DNA of 64,000 nt from Erythrophleum ivorense. Taxonomy: Eukaryota; Streptophyta; Magnoliopsida; Fabales; Fabaceae. This document shows, piece after piece, positions 40,315 to 53,400 of the stretch. The DNA lies in assembly GCA_026724425.1 (NCBI GenBank), contig JAIUCV010000003.1:46773283-46837282 (forward strand), read 5' to 3'. A program made the translations under genes and the position numbers. How positions within the stretch are numbered: the stretch's first letter is position 1; every line of letters begins with the position of its first letter. The notes under the pieces were generated by a model. The model did no database searches, had not been told where the DNA came from, and saw only the letters and a list, made by a program, of their open reading frames with translations.

Positions 40315-43300
40315 CACCTCCTCCTTAATTTAGCCACTTTTTTTTCTACCTTAAACCAGAAAAGAGAGCTAGGGTTTGAGGCACAAAAGAAGGAGAAGAA
40401 AGGAGGGAGAAAAATAAAGAAAAATGTATGGATTTTCTTAGTTTTTCATGCTTTTTCTTTAGCAAACTCCTCCTCCTCGATCTTCCTTTCTTTCCTATGA
40501 TTTTATTGAAGTTATTGGATCTATTTTAAGGGTAGAGTAGAGGTTAAATTTTCTGATTTAAGGAGAGGAGGCCAAGAAAAGGAAGAATCATCTAAGAAAC
40601 TAAGGAAAAACAAGGTAAATCTTCATTCTACGGTAGCTATTTCTTGTTCCCTTCTTCTCCTTAGTTCATCCAACCTAGGGAATTTCAAGAAGGCATGGAA
40701 TTTGGGCAAAACCAAGGGTGAATCTTAGGGAATTAAGTGTAGAGAACAAGAATATGCAAAGAAAATAACCAAAGAACTATTAGATTACAAGATAGAAAAC
40801 CTAGGGTTTCAAGTGTTCCTTGTAAATTCTAATTTGATACAATGATTCCTAGACTTAAATGAGTGTTTGGATGAGCTACTAAGATCCTTAGAAGGCTCCT
40901 CATATGCATCTTCCATCAAGAAAACAAAGAAAACTCCAAGAGTAGCCTTAAGGAGCATAGCCTCAGCCTAAGGGACTTGGATCACCTAGGGAAAGTTTTA
41001 ATTTGTTCCAAGCTTATTTTTGAGTCATATATGATGGAAGAGGATGAGAGAAAGCCTTAGAAAAATTTCAGAAGCCATAGAAGTGAGATGGTGTCATATG
41101 TTTCATAATATGACCTAAAGAAGTAACATGTAGTTAGGTTCCTTGTTTTAATTTTGTGATGACTCCAAGAGGCTTAAAAAGAGTCAAGAATCATAAATGA
41201 AAGGAAAGAATAGAGCCTAGAACTTAAATGATGGGTGTTGCTTCATTAGGTGCATTTTAGAACCATAAAGGGGCTATTAGACCAAGTTAGTGTTTAAGAA
41301 AGATGTGTAGCCTTAGAAATGATTCTAAGAACTTAATTGGCTTCCATATATTGTATTTAGGCCAAGGGAAACAAACCCCACACCCTTTTATGTGTGAGGC
41401 TGAGGGAAAGGATCCAAGATTTAAGGGAAAGGTTTGCCAGTGTAATAAAGGTAGCTCTCTCTTCTTTCTCTTAGGCATAGGTGAATGTTTGCCTTGTCTT
41501 TGAATGTCTATATGTATGTTTTAAGCTATGAAAAGTATTCTAACATGTACATATATGCCATAGCACCATGATGTGATGTTATGTTCTCAAATGATATTTT
41601 ATATGCTTGCCTTGGTTTGCTTAAGTGTGGAAAAGCCAAGAACCCTCTAGCCATGGTGAGAATGAGCCAAGAACCCTTGAGAATGGTTAAGACAAAGTCT
41701 AGGGTCTCCCAAGAGTAAGGCTTAGTTCAAGGCCTTTAAGAAAAAGGGTGAGGCAAGTCCAATAACCTTGAAGAGAATGGGTGAGGCTAATCCACTAACT
41801 TGGCAAGCCTATGTATGCTTTGTATGACTTGTTCACATGGGAAGAATGCTTTTTAAATGATCACATTTTCCATTATGCTCATGCATGCATTTTTAAGACT
41901 TGAATTGCATTCTTTATGTATGATTGCAAGGGAGATGAGCTATTGGGATTCTTTGAATCTCATTTCCTCATCTCCAATGTCTTAACATGCTAGATGGACC
42001 AAATGAGCAAGGTAATGGAAGCCACCAAGTTGGGAGATGAGAGATTGACAACAAAATGCCTAGTTTTGCTTCTTTTGTAACCATATGAATGGCATATGAT
42101 GTAACCCTATGATGGAATTATTGTATAATCATTTGAACATATGTAATTAGCCAAATGTTTGATGTATGTATGAGTTTTAGTGCCAAATAAGTGGTAATGT
42201 ATATTTTGGGTAGTGAACGACACTTTCAAGTTTATGCATTCTTGTGTATGACATGGGGTGAGAGAGTGAGTTTTAAATTTCTAGGTTGGTGCACCTTTGA
42301 GACAAGTTTAGTAGACCATTTTGGTGCTTGTCCACGTACTCAAATGGCCATGGTTGCCTTAGAAGCTAAAATTCACCATTTGGAGCCCTTATGAGACATA
42401 AAAATTACCATTATGCAACCCAATATCAAAATTTACCTAAATGAACAAATTTGGTCATGAACTTTGGTATGCTTATAGATATCATCCCGAGATTTTTGGA
42501 AAGCTAAATACTAGATTATTTGGAGCTTTGTGGAATTAATTATGATTTTTCAAAGTTGGCATTTTTCTGCTGAACTGATGTAGATATTGTTCATATGGTT
42601 AGTAATTTAGGCTATATTATTCGAGGCCAAATGGTATCCAATGCTTATGAAATTTTATAGGTATAAAATAGACATAACTAGCTTTCCATGTCCACCAAGA
42701 TCACCCCAAATGGACATCTGAGCAGGGAGATATGAATTTTTAAAGTTGAAGGATAGTACTAGTAGCGACAGCTGACTCTAGTATTGTTCCATCAATTTTT
42801 GGTGGCTAGACATCTCTGTTGTGGTCTAGAATTATTTGTAACATAAATTAAACATCTGTAGCTTTTCAAAATGGTATTGCGTGCATGATTTTTATTTTTC
42901 TAGGCCACTTCCATAAATTATTTATGATTTTTTTAAAGTTCATGTCAGAATTTTGGAATTCGAACCCGAGGCTACACATTCTATTTTCATGTATACCTTC
43001 CACTTGTACAAGTTCTAGGCCACTTCTTGAGCTTGTTATAAGTTGTATTTATGTATTTAAATCTGAGAATGAAATGAATGAGTCCATATGGGCCACAAAA
43101 CACTGAATAAAAATTTTATCCGTGACGTAACGTAATTTAATGGAATATTTTTTATAGCTTTTCTTGGAAATCTTATATAATTCAAGGAGATGAGCCTAGT
43201 AATGATGTGAGATGAGCTTAGTAAATATTGTGTTACACAAACCATACTTTCTAAATTTATTCCAATGCTTCCTTTGATGTTTACTAATCATATTTAGTCC

Positions 43301-44597
43301 CTTTCTAGCCTTGAAATGAATTAAAAATCTCCTTAAGTGTATGCACAAGTCTTGCCTGAGACCTATGCAAGGAAGAAGACCCATGGAATTTTGCAAATTT
43401 CCTTTAGGGAGTTGGCACATGTGAGGCTTCCTAGGTGTCTTGAGAACCTATTCACACTTTTAGACAACTTAATTTACCACTAGAAAGTCTCACATTTGCT
43501 AAGGTGCAACAAAATCCCTAGATTTTATAACTTGATTTCTAATGTTTATTTTTCAATTCCAATTGTATATCTTTAATTCCCACACTCTGAAAACCCTTGT
43601 TCCTTACTTGGTTTGGGTCAAAACTCATTCCTTCCTATGTAGTCTATAGTTGGTTGAACCTACCCCCTTAAGGAATAACTAAGAGATGCAAGAAAAAGTC
43701 ATGATTCTTACCTTGTTTTGATGCTTTTCCAAGTTGCTTCCCTATGCTTCCAAGAGCTCTTGCAAACTCTCCCTTATTCTTGCTAAACCAACTACAAAAC
43801 AGCCCTAATCTAATCACCAAAACCATAGAAGAATAGAGGAGAAGGACGAGAATAAGTTTGTTAAAGGAAGGAGCATAGAAAACCAAAGATTTCTTACTTT
43901 TCTTCCTCTTCTTCCCTTCATCTTGTGCGCCTCTCTTTGTTGGTCTGTCCTCTGTTTTGGGTAGAACTTAGGTCTATTAAGTGGAGAGGAGGAGGATGTG
44001 ATATATAAGATGCCAAGTCACTAAAACACTTTTCAAAAATTCCTAGTTTGTCCTTTTTTCTTGGTTCTTTCCTTTAAGGCTCATTTCAACTTTTTTTTGA
44101 GAACCATCTTTTTCATTATAAAATTTAGGCCCTCTAACTTATAAAATGCCTTTGGTTTCACTCAAATTTGATTTAAAACCTTTCCAAATGAACCAGTGAA
44201 AGTTTGAGTCAATTGACGCTTTAAAAATTAAACTAGAGGGGTTTGAACCATGCTAGAGGTTCCCATGATTTTTAAGGCCTCTGAGAACCCCTATAAAACT
44301 CAATTTTTCCATTAAAGATCCTTCTTAAGTTTTCTAAAAGTACCTAAAATTAAGAAAATGCCACTACCTTTCATCTGATTTTATTTAGCTACTCCAACTC
44401 TGATTTTTAGGCATCTTAAGCCCTTGGATCCTCATTTCAATTATTTAGCATTTTGTCTTAATTTTTGTTTGTCCTCAAATCTTTCTATTTAGGGGACTTC
44501 TTTTTTAACTAGTTCGTTTCTGATGTTTTCAAAAAATCAGACATTACACAAGGAAACGTAAAGGTAAGGGAAAACTATCCAATCATTTAAAGGAACT

Positions 44598-47400
44598 AAA
44601 TTACAAACCATGTTTGGGATCATAGACTATCCATGTGTGATGATATCCTTCATAAATTTCATCACGTAGCATCCACAATCTATGCCATTTTGTTGTTTTG
44701 GACACTATAAAAATTTAATACAAAATATATTAAATTTAGGAAATGGTGTGCTTAATAATTGCTTGAAATTGATAAATACCTTTACTTTGTTCTATTTGTA
44801 TAATGTGGCAAGTGTTTTTGACTTCGGCACCTTAAGACCGCAATTTGTGCAAAACATCACCACAACTTTATCAAGTAAGTGATAAAAAATTTAATATAAG
44901 AATTTATTTTAGAATTAAAAGACACAAATATTATAGAAAATAAATGCATATCAGTTACTGATTGAATAACTCTTGCATTCACTCACAATTCATCGAGTCG
45001 CCATTCACCGGGTCCATGAAATATATCTTCAGAGCACATAGATTGATGATGACCAACATCCAGTGTATCCTAACACAATTAACCAGTGTTAGCTAATTTT
45101 AATTGAATAGTTGACATTCAAATTACACAAGATTGAAAAGATCCAACAGTAAGTAACTTAACCTTGCATGTAAGAGGCCAAGAATAACACCTTATTATTT
45201 GCTCTTGCAATGAACAGATCCATTACTTTTTGTGATTGACTTGTAAGCTAGCTATGCAACATCTGTGGAGTAAAAGCGGCTATGTTCTGTGGAGTAAAAA
45301 ACAAACAGATCAATGATAAGGTGAAATAAATATAGTAAAAAAATAATTTTATGTATAGTGGAAGAAGTACCTGGCCATATAAGTTAATAGCAGTGACCCC
45401 TATCATCTCACTCTGAAGGACATCATGTATTACTTTTTAGTTTAAACAGATTTTTGTGTTTCTCTATTGTAGATCTCTTTATTAAAATCTACAACTTTTG
45501 TGCCATCATCCTTTAACATTTGTTCTGCTAACGTTTCAAGAGCCAATTTGTATTTATTTGACACCTGAGGGTCAGGCTTTGGCTTTGAGGTGCAGTAATT
45601 AATTTGTTGCTAAGTCCTAACACTTTCAAGTGTTTCCCCTTGACTGTGCAACAAAGTGAGTCAGCTTAATTGGAATCAAGAAATATTTATAAAAGAAGTA
45701 AACTAAAAGTACGTGTCTACTAACAAACTTGTCTTAATGGAGCTACTGTAATGAGATTGGTGGGCCCACGCAATGAAGCTCCCCACTGCTTGTGCTATCA
45801 TTCTTGCATCCTTGATAGGAACAAGTAATTCAGCATTCCTCCTCTATAGGGATATTAATCGCTACTCTTGTTGTGGTAGCGAGAAATATTGCATTGTGAA
45901 GTGTGTCTCCTGCAATGTTAGACATATGACCCTTTGCAACCATGCAACAAGTAGGGGTGTCTAACAATAATAAACAGTCTGTTTCGCCCTAAACAAATCA
46001 TAACATAAGAAATTACTGATAATTAGTGAAAGTATTTAACTGTTAACTAAGTAAAAGAAGCATTACTTTAAGGAGAGCTGAGAGGCTAGTGTGCAACTAT
46101 CTTTATGACTGGGGCTAACTTCTGCCTGCTTGTATTCCCATCATTTGCATCTTCATCAAACTCTTAATGAGCTATTGTTGATCCTCTAGTTGCTTTCTCA
46201 GCTCATATCTGCTCTTGCTCCTTGTTGCTCCATCTTCTCTCTCGACTTAGCAACCTTAGTCGAAGAATGTAATTCTGAGCACTTTTGTGTCCTAAAATAG
46301 TCTCTTTAGCTGACGCTAAAGCCAACACCCTTAACACGACTGGGGTGTTCTGCAACACCAAGCGCCTTGCCCAAGATATCCTTACCCCTCTTAGAAGCCA
46401 CATCGCCTTGTTCGTGGATCTTTGATAAGCATCCTGTGACACATAAATTAAAAAGTAAATGTTATTAAAAATAAGAAAATGAAATAGAATGATTGAAAAT
46501 TTAAATAATTAGTTCATACTTACACATTTGTTCCAGACTTCAAAGACACGCTCATTGTCAATTTTTCCTATTTTATTGATTTGAGCTACCTTCCAGAGAA
46601 TATGACAGGATATTAATGCTAACTTCTAATCCCTCTTGCTTGATCTGTGTATTAAGACAAAAAAAACTAGTGTGTAAGTATTGTATTATATTATTATTCA
46701 TAAGTAAATGAGATATATATTCACGTATCATCCATTGCTTAAGGCTTGAGTATCCAATCGCCTTTTTTTGTTTGGGTATGGGATATTCTTTGCTCTTTCT
46801 TGATTCTCCTAACTTAATTTCTATGAAAAGATAGAATAATCGAATCAATACATACTATTGCACACTACAATGGACAACTATATATTGTAAAATATGATTA
46901 CCTGAAAAGACTCCTCTTGACGTCAGCCGACAAAAGTATCCCAAGCCTTTTGGGTTATCATAGCTTGAAATAATTTAGGGGGATGCTCAAGAATGTTCCC
47001 ACCTGCATCTATTAAGATTCTACTACTAAATATGTATCGGAAGGATTGTAATGCCTTGCTAACTATCCTAAGTATAAATCTCATCCGACTCTGATCAATA
47101 TCAAAAGAAATCTACAAACCAATAAAGTCAACTTGCTAGAGCATATTATATAAGAAACAACATAAACAAAGTGGTAGAGTATGTTACTCTGCTATTTCAT
47201 CCCCAATTTTGTGGCTTGGTCAACCCATCACCAATCACTTATAGTGATGGGCACATTCATATGAGCCACAACTTCGATGTAGCTGATCAATTTTTTTATC
47301 ATTTTTCTTAATTAGTTGACCCTTAGCATTCTATTCAACCTCGAATTTTGCCTCAATACTTCTTGCATGGGTCACCTTTTTCAAGACGATCAAACCTTAT
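44598..47400 (-). pseudogene. CACTA transposase fused to Ulp1-like (C48) protease domain, decayed
   Basis: Multi-exon reverse-strand gene, recognised piece by piece. A VPITISDW block (about 47240-47270) and an exon from FDIDQSR to AWDTFV (about 46925-47107) resemble the plant En/Spm transposase family (Transposase_24). A GKDILGKALG...EHPSRVKGVG block lies at 46300-46390, and GSFIAWA near 45765-45785. The C-terminal part is Ulp1-like: LQSEMIGVTAINLYGQ (about 45370-45420), catalytic His in HWMLVI (codon 45063-45065), Asp in YFMDPV (codon 45012-45014), and Cys in NGIDCG (codon 44675-44677), with a GTGAGT donor at 44981-44986 between the last two. A TAA stop just after GVGVSVS and a frameshift near 45820 show it is damaged. 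In known relatives the protein binds subterminal repeats or cuts transposon ends, and the protease part is thought to act on SUMO-like targets. The function of this copy is not inferred. Confidence 0.78.
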
Positions 47401-48384
47401 TCAATTCGATTTATCTCCTTGTCACATCATCTGGAGCATTATCATGACCACCTAGAGAAGCCTGTAATGTCCGATTTTCATTAAAATGATAGAAATGGAT
47501 ACGTTTTCAAAGTGGGTCTGGGTGTCTCATCGTGTAACCCTCAAATAATACTAGGTTGATAAAATATGCAATTAGTGGCACAACCTACGTCATCTCCCTT
47601 GGAATTGGCGTTCAATGCTTAATTGAGTTTTCCAAATATTAAAAGACCCTAAAAATTCCTAAACTAAGGGGGTTTTGATTAATTAAACTATCCTAAAACT
47701 AAATTGAATTAAAATTCCTAAATTCTACCTAATTATATGGATTATGGGTGAAAGATGGTCTTGTGACTAGCTTTGGATTCATCCATTAGTATCCACTATC
47801 CTTATCCTAATCTAATTGTGATTAATTCTAGCCTAAGAGTTCTTAATTGTGTTCATAACAAATTATCTTGAGTAACCACGCAAGAATCAAGAGATTAACG
47901 ATCTAACGTTGAATTGAAACCTCACATCCAAATTAAATTGTCAATTCTTGTTTTAGGATCAATGTACACTCAATTTGATTGATTAACTAATTTTATTAGC
48001 TTCTGAATCATCCTAAATATTTAATTAACTAACTAAACATTAAGGAATCCTCAAATCAAATGATTAATCTCACTCATGTATTTTTATCGAACACCTTCGA
48101 AGCATACATGGAAATTCAGATAATATTGAAATTAATTAGATCAATTAATCAACAAAAAAAGTTCCTAATTAGTTGTCTAACCAACCACTAATTACAATTA
48201 CACAAATTCCCTTATCAAATACAACTTAACCAAGACAATAAATGAAAGAGAAAAAAAATGTAGGAAAAATAAGGAAATTCTTAGCCAAAAACTATGTCTT
48301 CTCCATGGATTCAAGCTTCTCCAAGAGCTTCCTCCTAGCTAGCCTCAAGATGGAGATTAGAGTTTCATGGGATGGTAGAGATGG

Positions 48385-48535
48385 AATGGAGTGGAGGATG
48401 AATGAATGGAAGAAGGGGTGAATGGAATGAATGAATGGCTTGATGGATGGATGAATGGTGTATGGAATGCAGTGAATGGGATGAATGAATGGTGTGGATG
48501 GATGGTTCGAATGAATGGAACGAAGGATATATATA
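48385..48535 (+). repeat. ATGAATGG minisatellite
   Basis: Imperfect 4-8-bp repeats (gaatgaatgg, gatggatg, gaatggtgt). The antisense frames across it give Ser/His/Phe/Pro-rich low-complexity peptides, which explains the open reading frames there. Confidence 0.85.
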
Positions 48536-48650
48536 GATGAAGATTTCCGTAAACATTGAGGCCTGAGATGGTTGGATTCTGCGAATGGATAATGGATATG
48601 AATTGAATGAATGAGGCGTGCTGAATGAAGCTTCTATCTCTTTTAAAATT

Positions 48651-48713
48651 CACGTGCTTCTCTTCTTCTCTTCACGTATCAACTCACGTGTTAACTACTT
48701 CATGTATATATAA
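48651..48713 (+). promoter_or_regulatory. LTR promoter with G-boxes and TATA box
   Basis: CACGTG at 48651-48656 and 48685-48690, CACGTA at 48673-48678, and TATATATAA at 48705-48713. CACGTG is the classical plant G-box bound by bZIP and bHLH factors. Confidence 0.65.
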
Positions 48714-50405
48714 GGTGGAGCTGCATGGATGTGTGTATGAGAGTGGGCCCCCGCTGGTTATTTTATTATACATGAATTCCAGCCCAAGCTCCACGTCATT
48801 TTTTTTCTCATCTTACGTTTTTAGCTCCTGCGTTTTCCTTCTTATATCACGTTCCCCAGCTTCGTGCTGCTTCCAATACGTTTTCTTCTTCTCGTTTAGC
48901 TCATTCAGCTCTAGCTCCCAGCTTCTTGATCCAGCGTCTTCTGCTCTTACGTGGTTCTCTAAGCTTTTTCATTCATTTTCAGCTGTTTCTACATGAGTGT
49001 GAGCTCAGCTGGTGCTTCCTCGTGCTTCTTCACGTTAACTGCTCGTTACTGTTCTCAGCTCAGCTCTTTCACGTAGCTTCTTTGGTCGTGCAGCAGCTTC
49101 CTCACGTTATTCATGTTGACAGTCTTCCATTCCATCTTCTCAACTCGAGATCCCTTCTCAAAGCTCTCTCTTCTTCATATTCTTCACGTGTTGCATCCTT
49201 TGTTCATGGGGATGTTGTGGCTTCATGCATGCGAGCAAGAGAGTTGGACGTGGTGGTTCACTTTATTCATAAATTTGAGACTGCATCCTCTATTTCCTAC
49301 TCATCCCATCTGCCTCACGTGTTCTTTGCATTTTTATTACACAAGCTCCCTTTATGCAGCTCCTTGTCTCTTCTAAGCTTCTTTCTTTAAACCAGAAACT
49401 CATGTGATGTGTTTCTTCTATGTTGCTTCGTTCACCCAAGCTCGAGCTTTGCTTGCTCCTCCACATTGCTTCCAATTCTGTTCAGCTGCTTGCATCTTGT
49501 TTCTCGCTCAACTCCAAAACTCCTCCGCATGCTTCTTGTGTTCAAGATGGCTGCCTTTTGTTGCATTGGTTCTTGCCCCATGGATAGTTCCTTCATGCAT
49601 ATGTGTTGATGTTGAGTGAAGGGCTACTCATATGCTTCTTTAGTCCATTCCTTTTTCTTCTTTAACCATTATTCTCATTCAAGCTATTTGCCCATCAAAA
49701 TTCTGCACAAATGAATGGAAAATATTCAATAGAATTATCACAAAATTATTTAGAAGAATTTCATGCATTAAAACTCAATAAATTTGCCAATTAATTCATA
49801 AGTGCATAAATGACTAATGAAATCATTTATATATAATTAAACCCTTAAAGCCATATTTGGACACTAAAATGCTTGAGATAAGGAGAATAAAATATATATA
49901 AATTATACTTATCAGGGTCCTTTAAAGTGAATTGGTTAAGGTCTAAAAAATTTAGAATAATAATCTAGACCATTAATATAATAGATTTAGGAGGTCAAAG
50001 GTACATTGAAATAAAGGCTAAAATGGCCAGATGAAAATTAATGAAATAGTTATGAAACATAATGGTATTTTATAATTTTAGATAAATTTTAGAATTCTCG
50101 CAAGAGGGCTTTTTAAATGGAAAATTTGAGTTCTACAGGGTTCTCAGAGGCCCTAAAAAACCATAGAAAGCCTCGGGACAATTAAAACCCCTCCCGGTGT
50201 ATATTTTCTAATGTCAGTTGATTTAGACTTTGATCCTTTCATTCGAGAAGGTTTTTAGATCCAATTTGAGTGATTCCAAAGGCATTTTATAAGATTGAGA
50301 ACCTAAATTTATGATAGAAATAATGGTTCTAAAAAAAGAGCTAAAACAAACTAGAAACAAATATGCCAAAATTAGAATTTTTGGAAACAACTTCTTATAC
50401 CTACC

Positions 50406-50413
50406 TATATATA
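50406..50413 (+). promoter_or_regulatory. TATA box of the LTR promoter
   Basis: TATATATA, 542 bp from the LTR start after removing the nested insertion, followed by accatgccccactctcc as in the copy at 26462. Confidence 0.7.
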
Positions 50414-53400
50414 GGACCATGCCCCACTCTCCTCTTCACTTAGCTCATTTTATTTCTGCCCTAAACTAGAGAAAGAACTAAGAGAGTGAGGTGCACAAAG
50501 GAGAGAAGAAAGGAAGGAGAAAAAGCAAGGAAAAAGTATGGTTTTTTATGGATTTTCATGCTTTCTCTTTAGTAAACTCCTTCTCCTCAATCTTTTCTTC
50601 TTTCCTATGGTTTTGTTGAAGTTCTTGGATCTGTTTTGAGGGTAGAACAGAGGGGAGATTTTTGAATTCAAGGAGAAGAAGCCAAGCAAGGTGAAAAACA
50701 AGCAAAGGGAACCAAGAAATCAAGGTATTTTTACCATCTTCAAGCTTAATGTTTCTTGTTCTTCTTCTTGCATGTTTTGCCCTATGTAAGACTAGCCAAG
50801 AGGGGTTGTATTTGTAGATAGACCAAGGATGAATCTTAGGAAAATGAGGGAGAAGAACAAGAATATGCAAAGGAAACAACAAAATAACCATTAGATTTCA
50901 AGATAGAAAAATTAGGGTTTCAAGTGTTTCTTTAAAATTCTATTTTGTTACAAGAATTCTTAGGCTTAAATGAGTATTTGGATGAGCTCCTAAGATCCCT
51001 AGAAGGCTTCTCAGATGCATCTTCCATCAAGAAAACAAGAAAACCCATTTGGTACTTCCTTGGTCCATAGCCACGGCCTAAAGAGGTTGGAGCACCAAGG
51101 GGTAGTTTTAATTTTTTCCAAGCTTGTTTATGAGTCATATATGATGGAAGAGGATGAGAGGAAGCCTCAAAAAAATTTTAGAAGCCATGGATAGTGAGAT
51201 GTAGTTATAGGTTCCGTATTATGGATTAAAGAAGCAACACCTAGCTAGGCTCCTTGAATTCATTGTGTGATGACTTCAAGAGGCTTAAATGTAGTCAAGA
51301 ATTTTAAATAGATGAATATCACGGAGCAAAGATTATATTTTCATAGGGTTACTTCATTAGGTGCATTATGGAACCATAAAAGACCCCTATGAACTACCTA
51401 ACTTCTCTAATGAATGTATATCTTTAGAAATTAGTTCAAGAGTATAATTGGCTTTCATATGATGTGTCTAGGCCAAGAGAAACAAGTCTTACCTTCTTGT
51501 GTGTGTAGGGCCGAGGAGGAGCAACCACATTCAAGAGAAAAAGTACGTTGTTGTAATAAAGGTAGTTCTCTCTTCTTTCTCTCATGCATAAGTGGATGTT
51601 TATCTTGTCTTTGAATGTGTGTATGTAAGTGTTAAGCCATGAAAAAGTGTTCTAGTATATATTCATATGCCATGATATCATGATGTTGTTTTATGCATTA
51701 AAATGATACTTTGTGACTTTGCTTTGGTTTGCTTGAGTGTGGTGAAGCCAAGAACCCACTAGCTATGGTGAGGATGCGTCAAGAATGCTTAAGAATGGTT
51801 AAGACAAAGCCAAGAGTCTCCTAAGAGTAAGCCCTAGTTCAAAGCCTTTGAGAAAAAGGGTGAGGCAAGTCCAAAATCCTTGAAGAGAATATGTGAGGCT
51901 AAACCACTTACTTAGCAAGCCTAAGTATGTTTTATATGACTTCTTGGATGCTAGAAGTGTTTCATGAATGATTACATATCCCATGATGTTCATGCATGCA
52001 TTTTTAGACTTGGATTTGCATTCTTTTATGTATGGTTGAAAGGGAGAAGAGCTATTAGGATTCTTAGAATCTCATCTCTTCCTCCCCACATGTCTAACAT
52101 GTCTAGGTGGACCAAGTGAGTCAAGGAATGGAAGCCACTAAGCTTAAAGGAAGAAGATTGACAACAAAGTGTGAGAATTTGCCATTTTGTAGCCATATGA
52201 GTAGCATATAATGTAATCTCTTATTGTATATGTTGTATGACTTCATGAACACATGTAAATATATAAATATATCATGTATGTATGAGATTTGGTGTCATAT
52301 GTCTGATATAGCATAAATTGGACATTGAATGGCAAAAACTAGTACATGTGCTCATGTGTATATCTTGGGGTGGATGAGTAAGTTTGTGAAATCTGGATTT
52401 GTGAACCTTTGAGACATGTTTAGTAACTATTTTAGTGCTTTCTCACATGCTCAAGTGCCCATGGTTGCCTTAGAAGCTAAAATGGACCATTTGGAACCCT
52501 TATATGACACAAAAGAGCATATTTGCAACCTAATGTCAAGATCTGACCAAATGAACGAATTTTCTCATGAAATTTGGTATGCTAATAGATCTCATTTAGA
52601 GATTTTTGGAAAGCTAAAGATCAAATTATTTGGAGCTCTGTGGAATTAATTATAATTTTTCAAAGTTGCTATTTTTTTGCTAAACTAGTATAAATACTAT
52701 TCATATGGTTAGTTTTTTGTGCTGTGTCATTCAAGGGGCCAATGGTGTCCAATGCTCATGAAATTTTGTAGGTATAAACTAAACATGTTAAACTTTCTAT
52801 GGTCACTGAGATCACCCCAATTGACCTCTGAGTAGGGAGATATGAATTTTTGAAATTCATGAATATTACCAATAACGACAGGCAACCTTGGTTACTGTTC
52901 CATCAATTTCCAGTGGCCAAATTCCCTTGTTGTAGTGTAGAATTATTTTTACATAAAGTAGACATCTGTAGCTTTGCAGAATGGTCTAGTGTGTATGATT
53001 TTGATTTTTATAAAATTAGTTATAATTTTTCAAAGTTTATTACAAAAAACTAAAATTCCAATTCGAGGTTGCACATATTATTTTCATGTATATACTCCAT
53101 TCGAGTTCTTGGCCACTTTTGGAGATGGTTTTGAGTATTATTTGTGTATTAAATATGAAAATGAGATGGATGAGTCCATATGGTCCATGGGACATGAAAT
53201 AAAAATTTTATCCATAATGTAACGCGAAAATAATCCACTTTTTTACTGGATTTTTCTTATGAACTTGTGTTATGCAAGAAGCCATGCCTAGAAATGAAAT
53301 GAGATGAGTTGTATGAATACAATGTTACAAAGCCATTCACCTGTAATGAAATTCAAATGCATAAGTTAGAATAATAAGCAAAATCAATCTATATTTTAAA

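Larger units (their letters stand above)
36887..43237 (+). mobile_element. Solo LTR, 3.5 kb net, split by 37459-40314
   Basis: Starts TATAATGTCTGG (first G mutated to A), ends TGTTACA, exact duplication caaac at 36882-36886 and 43238-43242. Net length 3490 bp. TATA 37438-37444, tandem array 41620-41800, hairpin 41945-41961, terminal block with gtgacgtaacg near 43125. Confidence 0.9.
36831..44548 (-). mobile_element. 5' half of a reverse LTR copy, split by 36887-43237
   Basis: A short piece at about 36831-36886 (cttaaaatggagtctaaacc) continues at 43238 through the leader to the U3 block (44180-44300) and the terminus gacattaca at 44548. The join is proved by the caaac duplication of the insertion. 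Its 3' half is missing. With 35208-36830 it forms a tail-to-tail pair of half LTRs. Confidence 0.72.
47519..49914 (+). mobile_element. Solo LTR of an unrelated family, 2.4 kb
   Basis: TGGGTGTC...TTATCA with exact duplication gggtc at 47514-47518 and 49915-49919, inserted 56 bp inside another LTR. It shares no blocks with the other elements. The 5' half is AT-rich, then comes an ATGAATGG array, then a CpG-rich promoter-like zone with CACGTG boxes and a TATA box at 48705, then a C/T-rich transcribed-strand region with many TCACGT motifs. Forward orientation is inferred from the TATA box. No primer site or pol. As the innermost insertion of its nest and the least CpG-depleted, it is probably the youngest here. 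Confidence 0.85.
47463..53329 (+). mobile_element. Solo LTR, 3.5 kb net, split by 47519-49914
   Basis: Starts TGTAATGTCCG, ends AATGTTACA, exact duplication aagcc at 47458-47462 and 53330-53334. Net length 3466 bp. U3 block 50100-50220, TATA 50406-50413, tandem array 51730-51915, hairpin 52057-52073, terminal block with taatgtaacgcg near 53215. It sits inside the CACTA element, 3' to 5' of its transposase gene. Confidence 0.92.

Noticed and set aside
45773..45964. 63-codon forward frame with several Cys
   Set aside because: Antisense to the transposase gene, whose reverse-strand GSFIAWA block covers the same bases.
48357..48653. 98-codon reverse open frame rich in Ser, His, Phe and Pro
   Set aside because: It is the translation of the ATGAATGG minisatellite; low complexity, no family resemblance.
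48625..49390. Overlapping 123- and 154-codon forward open frames
   Set aside because: Downstream of the TATA box in a C/T-rich solo LTR. Composition Ser/Phe/Leu-rich as expected from pyrimidine-rich DNA; no motif recognised.
50556..50891. 111-codon reverse frame
   Set aside because: Antisense to the leader of a forward solo LTR and not conserved in sister copies.
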